Assembly: GCA_037501455.1 (NCBI GenBank)
Contig: CM074858.1
Span: 35,089,001-35,153,000, forward strand
Direction: 5' to 3'
DNA from: Lantana camara
Taxonomy: Eukaryota > Streptophyta > Magnoliopsida > Lamiales > Verbenaceae
DNA: 64,000 nucleotides
Shown here in pieces: positions 57,997-64,000 of the stretch. Each line of letters begins with the position of its first letter. Positions within the stretch are counted from its first letter, which is position 1. The notes under the pieces were generated by a model that was given only the letters and a program-made list of their open reading frames with translations, made no database searches and had not been told where the DNA came from. The position numbers were made by a program, and so were the translations under genes.

Positions 57997-58182
57997 TTAA
58001 AATTGTGAGTTATCGTTGTCCAGTATATGAGCTGCCCCGAAGATAAACTCAGTGCTCAGTTTGTCTTTAACCTCTTCAGGTATCCCGGTGAAGCAATTGA
58101 TGAATACTTTAAGGATTATACTCTTAGATCCCTTCTGACTTTTATTGCTACTCAACTTCTTCAGTCCTTCCTCAACCCCCAT
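57997..58182 (-). pseudogene. Possible gag scrap in G4
   Basis: 61 aa with ILKVFINCFTGIPEEVKDKL, which loosely resembles the gag segment 'F..GL..E.+..L'. The stretch is short and could be chance. Confidence 0.25.
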
Positions 58183-59664
58183 TATATTCTTTCAGTCGGA
58201 CTAACTCTTCCAAGTAATCCAATTGACATTCACTTTTGCGTTTAGAATACTTGTTTCGACGTCCAGTCCATATCTTCCATCCTTACCCATATCGGTGCTT
58301 AACATATCCCCGAGGATAACCACTCTGGACAACCTTGATGATTCAATCCCGAGCTTAAGATGTTTATTCTTATGGCCTCTTTCAACACAAATCCTTTCCC
58401 ATCTTCCATTCCTATTATCCGTTCATTCCCTTTTGACCCCCTGAAGGTTATATTCGATAATTGGTCCCATATTTCTTAAATCGAAGACAGAAGGTTCTTG
58501 ATGATTCTTGAAGTTTGATGTCAATCCTCCAATCATTATCCATTTCTATTTGGTCCCTTCTTAAGTTTCCTCCTGGATTACTATTGATATAACCAATAAC
58601 TCAATAATATTGTCTTGGACCCCTTTGTACTTCATTGAACTACTCTTTATTGATACCATTCCATTATATGCTAGCTTGATCCGATTTTTCCCTTGTTAAT
58701 TCTGACTTAGGAGTTCACAGAAAATCCCTTATAATTCCATCACCTCCGGATCGGAATTCCATACGTAGAAATGTTCAATGAGCCATTTCCCTTATATCCC
58801 GTAAAGTCTTCACCCAAATTTAGTAACGTAGCTTCTCTCTTAACAACTTACCCATTACATCCGTCTTATTCATTTCCAATCGCCACCAGTAAGATTTCCA
58901 AATTCTCCTTAATTTGCATCCTCGGTGTTACTACTAACATATTCATTCGAGCATCTCTTCCATCCCCCCACTTATCTCTCGGTCATGCTCTCTCCCCCTT
59001 AAAATTTTGCTCTTACATGTTGAATTCCCTTAATCCTTCTTCTCTATTCTTATTCGATCCGAACACTCCGAAGCCAAATCTAATCTCACTTTCCTTCGGA
59101 GTTCCTTTCCACCGACCTACCCCTTACTTGAAGTTCTTTATTTTCCGAAGTCATCTTCCTTATCATGTGCCATCCTGTTATTGCTTTTCCTCATCATCCC
59201 GATGTAGCCAGTCGAAATGATACTTGATGAGTGAGGTGAAAGAACTTCCTACCAAATAAACACTAAAATGCATGTCGGGTAAAGATGTCAATGCATGAGT
59301 CACGTTAACCCCAAGCCATCATTCAGCACATTACGCAACGAAACCAAACAGAAATGCACGGATAAACATAAGGCCGAAAGAATAAATAATTGATGCGATG
59401 TATGATGCACGTGCTATGAATGTTTTGAAACCTGTCACCAATGTGGTAAGTTGTTAGCTCAATAACTTTTCCTCGTTCCTCCAATCCTGAGGTTACTTGA
59501 CTTGGTGATTATTCCTTGCCTTTCCCACGGTCTTCGAGGTTTCCATGTATCTTTATAAATCAACTTGTATCTTCCACTATCTGAGATTGCAATTTCTTGA
59601 TCCCTAATTCTTCCACGTCCAAGGAGTTAGCATTCAAACTTCTCCTCGAACTTCGACTCCTATC

Positions 59665-59853
59665 CTAATCATCACCTTGATCAAGATGCCCTTGATTATC
59701 GTTTATGAGTTTCAATTGGCACATTGAACATGTTTTCCAATTGCTTCTACTTAAGCGCATGATTTCCTTGCAATGAGTCTCTCCCCGAGAATAATCCTTC
59801 AACCAATCTTTGCCTTTCTTTAGCGTTCCCATTTGTTGCTCCATATCTTCCAA
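59665..59853 (-). pseudogene. Coiled-coil-like frame, G4 copy
   Basis: MEDMEQQMGTLKKGKDWLKD matches the G2 frames at 25015 and 43836. The rest of the frame diverges. Confidence 0.4.
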
Positions 59854-60770
59854 TTCAACTTCTCAACATGACAATTCAGCTTGGATTTGGAAAAACGAAC
59901 TCAAATCCCGTTCTCAATATCGCCACCTTCCCTATATTTGTATTTACCCAGGTACTTGCCTCTCTCTACTCTTCCAGACTCGTTTCCCATCTTAATCAAA
60001 ATCCAAAGCACCCAAATCCGACTCTTCCCGGTCTTAACTTCAACAAACTTGATTTCAAATCACTAGGCTTAGTCAGAAATCCTTCTTTGTCGACCCTTGG
60101 TGCACAACTCCTACCGGACCCATTTTATCTTAACTCCCCTAAATTATTGATACCTCTTCAATGATCCAAATCCGGGACCAAATTACCTTCAAGGTTTTGT
60201 TCACTCCATTCCTTAGGTTGAATGATCCCGTTGAATCCAATTAAAGCACCCTACATAGTGGATTCACATAAATTGATCTTCTGAGTCACAACCATCCCGT
60301 GATTAACTCCTATTCCTATTTCACCTAATGTCCCTCTGCCTTCGCATCGCCAAAGTCGAACCTCCCATTCTGAATCCTAATCCTTGAACTCTAGCTCCAT
60401 CTAGAAAGCCTCACATCTTGAATTCTCTACATTCTTCCCGGTGTATCCTTCCTATCTTCCATGTCTCAGAAAAAGCTTGCAATCGATCGTCTTTATCATA
60501 GAACTTGGTCGTGGTTTGATATCATCTTCATAACCTATAAATAATAACTTGCTTCGAAAATATATGCATGCGATTAGTGCATGCTCATGACACATATTCA
60601 ACATTAGAGGCAAGGATCCATTTGTTAATGCAGCAGATAATTCGATAAGATTAAAAGAAAGACAATTTCATGTTCAAGATCGATGCAATGCACACATTAT
60701 CACGTAGTTCCTATGCCGAACGACCTAGACTGACCTACACGACACGAGAACTCCAATTTTACAACCTGGA

Positions 60771-60782
60771 GCTCTGATACCA
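60771..60782 (-). other. G4 primer-binding site
   Basis: GCTCTGATACCA, perfect, eight bases from the LTR. Confidence 0.93.
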
Positions 60783-60790
60783 CTTAAGGA

Positions 60791-62625
60791 TGTAACACAC
60801 CGCACGGGAGGCACTACATCCCCCGCACCATGGCTCAACATGAGTAAGGAAATGGGAAGTCCGCCCCCGTATCAAACCATAGCGAACGGGAGACAAACAA
60901 AATAACCTTCCTAAACTAGGCGGAACTTAGACCCTGTAATTAAAACTATTCAACAAAACATAATGCAGCGGAAAACTAAATCCAAACAGAGGCAGGCTTG
61001 GGCTCCTCAGGCCTCTTTTAAGTCATAGTAAAGCCCAAAAAGGAAATTCAATAACAATTACATAAAGGTTTACGTTCATAATAATATAAAATCAGGTCAT
61101 ACACAATTAAGATACATATGTGCGTGCAGAGACTCTTCTAACTTAGCTTGACCGACTCAAAGACTCAACCAAAACTCCGCCTAGCCAGAAACTCCAAAGC
61201 CAAACCTGCGCACTAAAAGTTGGGGAAGGGAGAGGGTCAGTCTCTAGAAGACTGAGTGAGCAGGAGCAATATACGTATGTATAAAAACAAGCACATTCAA
61301 GTCATAAATCCCGAGCAAGGTTTTATTTAAAATTAAATCACAAAAAGGGCAAGAGAATAACTAAGCAATGCTCGGATTTTATGACTAATCATTTTTCTTT
61401 ATTACGTTCATAATTCATACATAAACATATAGGCTCGGCGAGTGAGCGTGCATCATGTCCAACCAAACTCCGACCATGTAGGACAAACATCATTAATACA
61501 TTAAGTAGGTGATCATGCAATATATCATAATACACACAAATCATATATCATATCCTAAAACATATTCGTTTGGGCAATCCGTGTCCCGGACTTCCCGCAC
61601 GGTGGCTATCAATCATAACATAATCATAATCATAATCATAAAATAAGTTCCAACCTTCTTCCTCCGGGTGATGGACGGGTCAGCAAGACCCGACCACCTC
61701 ATACATAGGCCGAGGGGGTTTCATGACTCCCCCAAGGGAACTCAGCCCCCATTCCCCGCTAAACCTCCTAGCGAGTGCCGTTATCACCGTAACATAGTGG
61801 GACTAGCACATGGGATCACCCTCGGCCCATGCCTCCCCAGATAGCCACATGTACTAAGTCCCTGGGCCCGTTAACATATCATACATACATAATCTCGCCA
61901 AAACATATCAGTTCATGTGGAACATATCATATTTTATAATTCATTTGAAAAGGGTTTACTCGGTCAATATTTACTCGATAACTTTACTTTAAAAGTAACG
62001 TATATATATATATACATAAGGTTTTGGCCAAAGCTGGTCACATAAGGTTGTAGGGTTAATATGTAACTAAAACGAAAACACCCTCACCTGGATGACCACG
62101 AGACATAAAACATGAGCAATACGGGTGCCTATTCAATCCGGAAGTCTCCGCCCTGGAAACGAACTGTACAAGAGAATGAACAAGGTGTACCACTGAGAGA
62201 ACACTCAATATGAACCAAATAGGATGCTCGGCAATGTAATGATCATGATATGAATATGTGAAAGATAAGATTATGTTATGAGAATGTTCATGTGCACGAT
62301 TAATACATTTAAATCATATAAACGATCCTTTCATTCGACATAGAAGCGTTCATATTCATTCAAGTCATAAATTCACATTTCAATCAATTCAATTCAAGAA
62401 TTCAAATAGGGGCATAACACGTATTAAATCACATTTAAAATTAGAACATAAACAATTAAACACATTCAATCGCATTTACAATTAGAAATTAAACAATTAA
62501 ATACATTCAATTAAATTTAGGAAATTAAATTAAACATGAAATAGATAACAATTAAATTCTATAATTCAATTAAATAAAACAACAATTAATATTTAAAAAA
62601 CATATATAAATAAATATATAAATAT

Positions 62626-62660
<35 letters not shown>

Positions 62661-64000
62661 CATGCATGCTACGTACAACACATGAATGCAATATGCATGA
62701 AATATTTATGCATTTAAACTAATACATGCATACAATTACTTATACAAGACAACATTAATGCCATGCATGCATTTACTTATACAAAACAACACATGCATTT
62801 CATGCATAAACAACTAATTCATGCCAGAAAGAAAATAAAACCATCAGCAGCAGTTTAATAACAACACAACAGCAGTTTTAGTCCAGAACTAATCACTTTT
62901 CCATGCCTGAAACATTTAATTCCAACCTATGCTTACATGAAACTCAATCACGTACTGCAATTACACCTATATTACATACATTAAAGCATCACATGCAATT
63001 ACAAGCAAAGAGAAAGAAAGGAATCAAAGCAGCAAGGAAGAAAGGGAAAGCATGCTGTAGCAGTTTCACGTACGCACAACACAACCATGCAGGGGAAATT
63101 ACAAGGTGACACCCCCGTGTCACCCCTGAAGAACAAACCGAGACACCCTCGTGTCTCAGTACAGAGATTACAGACTCTCGTGCACCCCCGTTACAAGCTG
63201 AAAAAGGAAGGATTGACACCCCCGTGTCGGACAGCAACAGCTCCATCAAAAACGCAGGCTTATACCCTGTTTTCTGGGCATAAAATGCAGCAACAACTAA
63301 AGCCACAAACAAGAAGGAAACGTAGCCATAAAAGGCACGAAATCCAGCAACAAATCAACCTTAACAATGCACAAAACTGACAGCAACAACAAGGGAAGAA
63401 CGCAGCAGTTTGACAGCACAATTTCAGGCCAAAAAACAGGGTAAAAGTCACGAAAAAACAGGGCAGGACTGATCCGCTTCATCTCCACATATTCAAGTCA
63501 GTTTAGGCTATCAAATATGCAGTAAAAGGACACTAATTCAATGTATAAATCAGTTGTAAAGAAGCTCAAACGTGTAAGGCAGTATACGTGACCCTTTCAT
63601 GATAATTTCTCAACATGCCATAACTGATATCTCATAAATACCTCAACTACCAAGTAATCAATGATCATAAATGAGAAGAGGATGTTAAAAAAATCATTTT
63701 GAGGCTTGGAATCATTCAAAAAGCTCAAGAATTGAAAAATATCAACCAAAATGCTCAAAACCTAATATATATACATCTCTGTCAAAACCTCATAAAACCA
63801 TGCTTAAATTTAGGGATGAATAGATGAAAATGACTCATATCTAATGTACATAACATATCTAAGCTTACCTTGTGGATTAATGGAGGTTTGGATGGAGATT
63901 TGAGCTTTAATCTCTTGGTAAAGCTTGAATTACGGGAGAGACTGGGAAGCAGAAGATGTTTGGGATATTTTCAGCAATTGGGAAGGGTTCGTTCGGTTTG
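60791..64000 (-). mobile_element. G4 5' LTR, cut by the window end
   Basis: TGTAACACACCGCACG start, collinear with the 3' LTR over about 3.2 kb. Differences are scattered substitutions and microsatellite length changes ((TA)n at about 62630-62660). Confidence 0.92.
63105..63233. repeat. Palindrome array, G4 5' LTR
   Basis: GGTGACAC-CCCC-GTGTCACC (63105-63124), a CCGAGACAC unit with two changes (about 63138-63159), and GACAC-CCCC-GTGTC (about 63215-63228). Confidence 0.9.

Larger units (their letters stand above)
57573..60770 (-). mobile_element. G4 internal region, short and non-coding
   Basis: About 3.2 kb between polypurine tract and primer-binding site, too short for gag-pol. No intact gag, protease, RT or integrase frame. 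Minus-strand hints: a hairpin array near the 3' end (57613-57722), a possible gag scrap at 57997-58182 and a coiled-coil-like frame at 59665-59853. Collinear with G2 pieces at 11161-12230 and 24859-26043, and it has no G1 insertion, so it shows the empty site. It is best described as a non-autonomous large retrotransposon derivative that would need enzymes from another element. Confidence 0.85.

Noticed and set aside
58223..59220. + strand frames in the G4 internal region
   Set aside because: Antisense to the element and not conserved in the G2 copy at 11161-12230.
60771..60782. tRNA-like sequence
   Set aside because: Only the 12-base complement of the tRNA 3' end is present; it is a primer-binding site, not a tRNA gene.

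Overview
This window is plant nuclear DNA made almost entirely of nested LTR retrotransposons. No host gene, tRNA, rRNA or CRISPR array is visible. The evidence for a flowering plant (probably a eudicot, species unknown) is: LTRs of 3-4 kb with TG...CA ends, primer-binding sites complementary to initiator-Met tRNA (TGGTATCAGAGC), gag with CCHC knuckles, and integrase with a C-terminal chromodomain. The gypsy elements look like Tekay/Del-type chromoviruses and their deletion derivatives. One Ty1/copia lineage is also present. Almost every open frame is decayed; the best is one gag frame at 19611-20369.

Labels used here: C1 = copia element (- strand); G0 and G5 = solo LTRs (+); G1 = gag-only gypsy element (+, five LTRs A-E); G2, G3, G4, G6 = minus-strand gypsy elements. 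Layout: 1-7763, C1 leader and 5' LTR, split by solo LTR G0 (1328-5067, TSD AACCC). 7764-10790, 3' end of G6 with a broken integrase/chromodomain. 10791-12230, 3' LTR remnant and internal part of G2, which went into the G6 integrase. 12231-24853, G1 complex LTR A - gag A - LTR B - gag B - LTR C, inserted in G2 (TSD AAAAT). 24854-28404, rest of G2 with its PBS and 5' LTR. 28405-29658, G3 LTR. 29659-33767, a second truncated C1 copy. 33768-43674, partial G1 unit - LTR D - gag D - LTR E. 43675-49532, a second copy of the G2/G3 flank, about 18.8 kb downstream of the first. 49533-64000, element G4 (3' LTR, short internal region, PBS, 5' LTR), with solo LTR G5 (49561-53539, TSD CTACA) inside its 3' LTR.

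The most unusual signal is structural. C1, G1, G2, G3, G4 and G6 each carry a compact array of short, near-perfect palindromes in the LTR. Arm sequences differ between lineages, yet the design repeats: about 5-13 bp arms around a 2-6 base core, often C-rich. In the four gypsy lineages where it can be measured (G1-G4), the array lies about 1.8-2.4 kb from the LTR 3' end. A second, longer array of about 15 hairpins replaces the deleted pol region of G1, and a shorter relative sits at the same place in G4. Unit-to-unit changes in one arm are often matched in the other, which points to a maintained secondary structure rather than a conserved primary sequence.

G1 also shows a conserved splice donor in the LTR leader and a good acceptor one base before the gag ATG, suggesting a spliced gag mRNA. 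All homology and identity statements are by eye; no alignment or database search was run.
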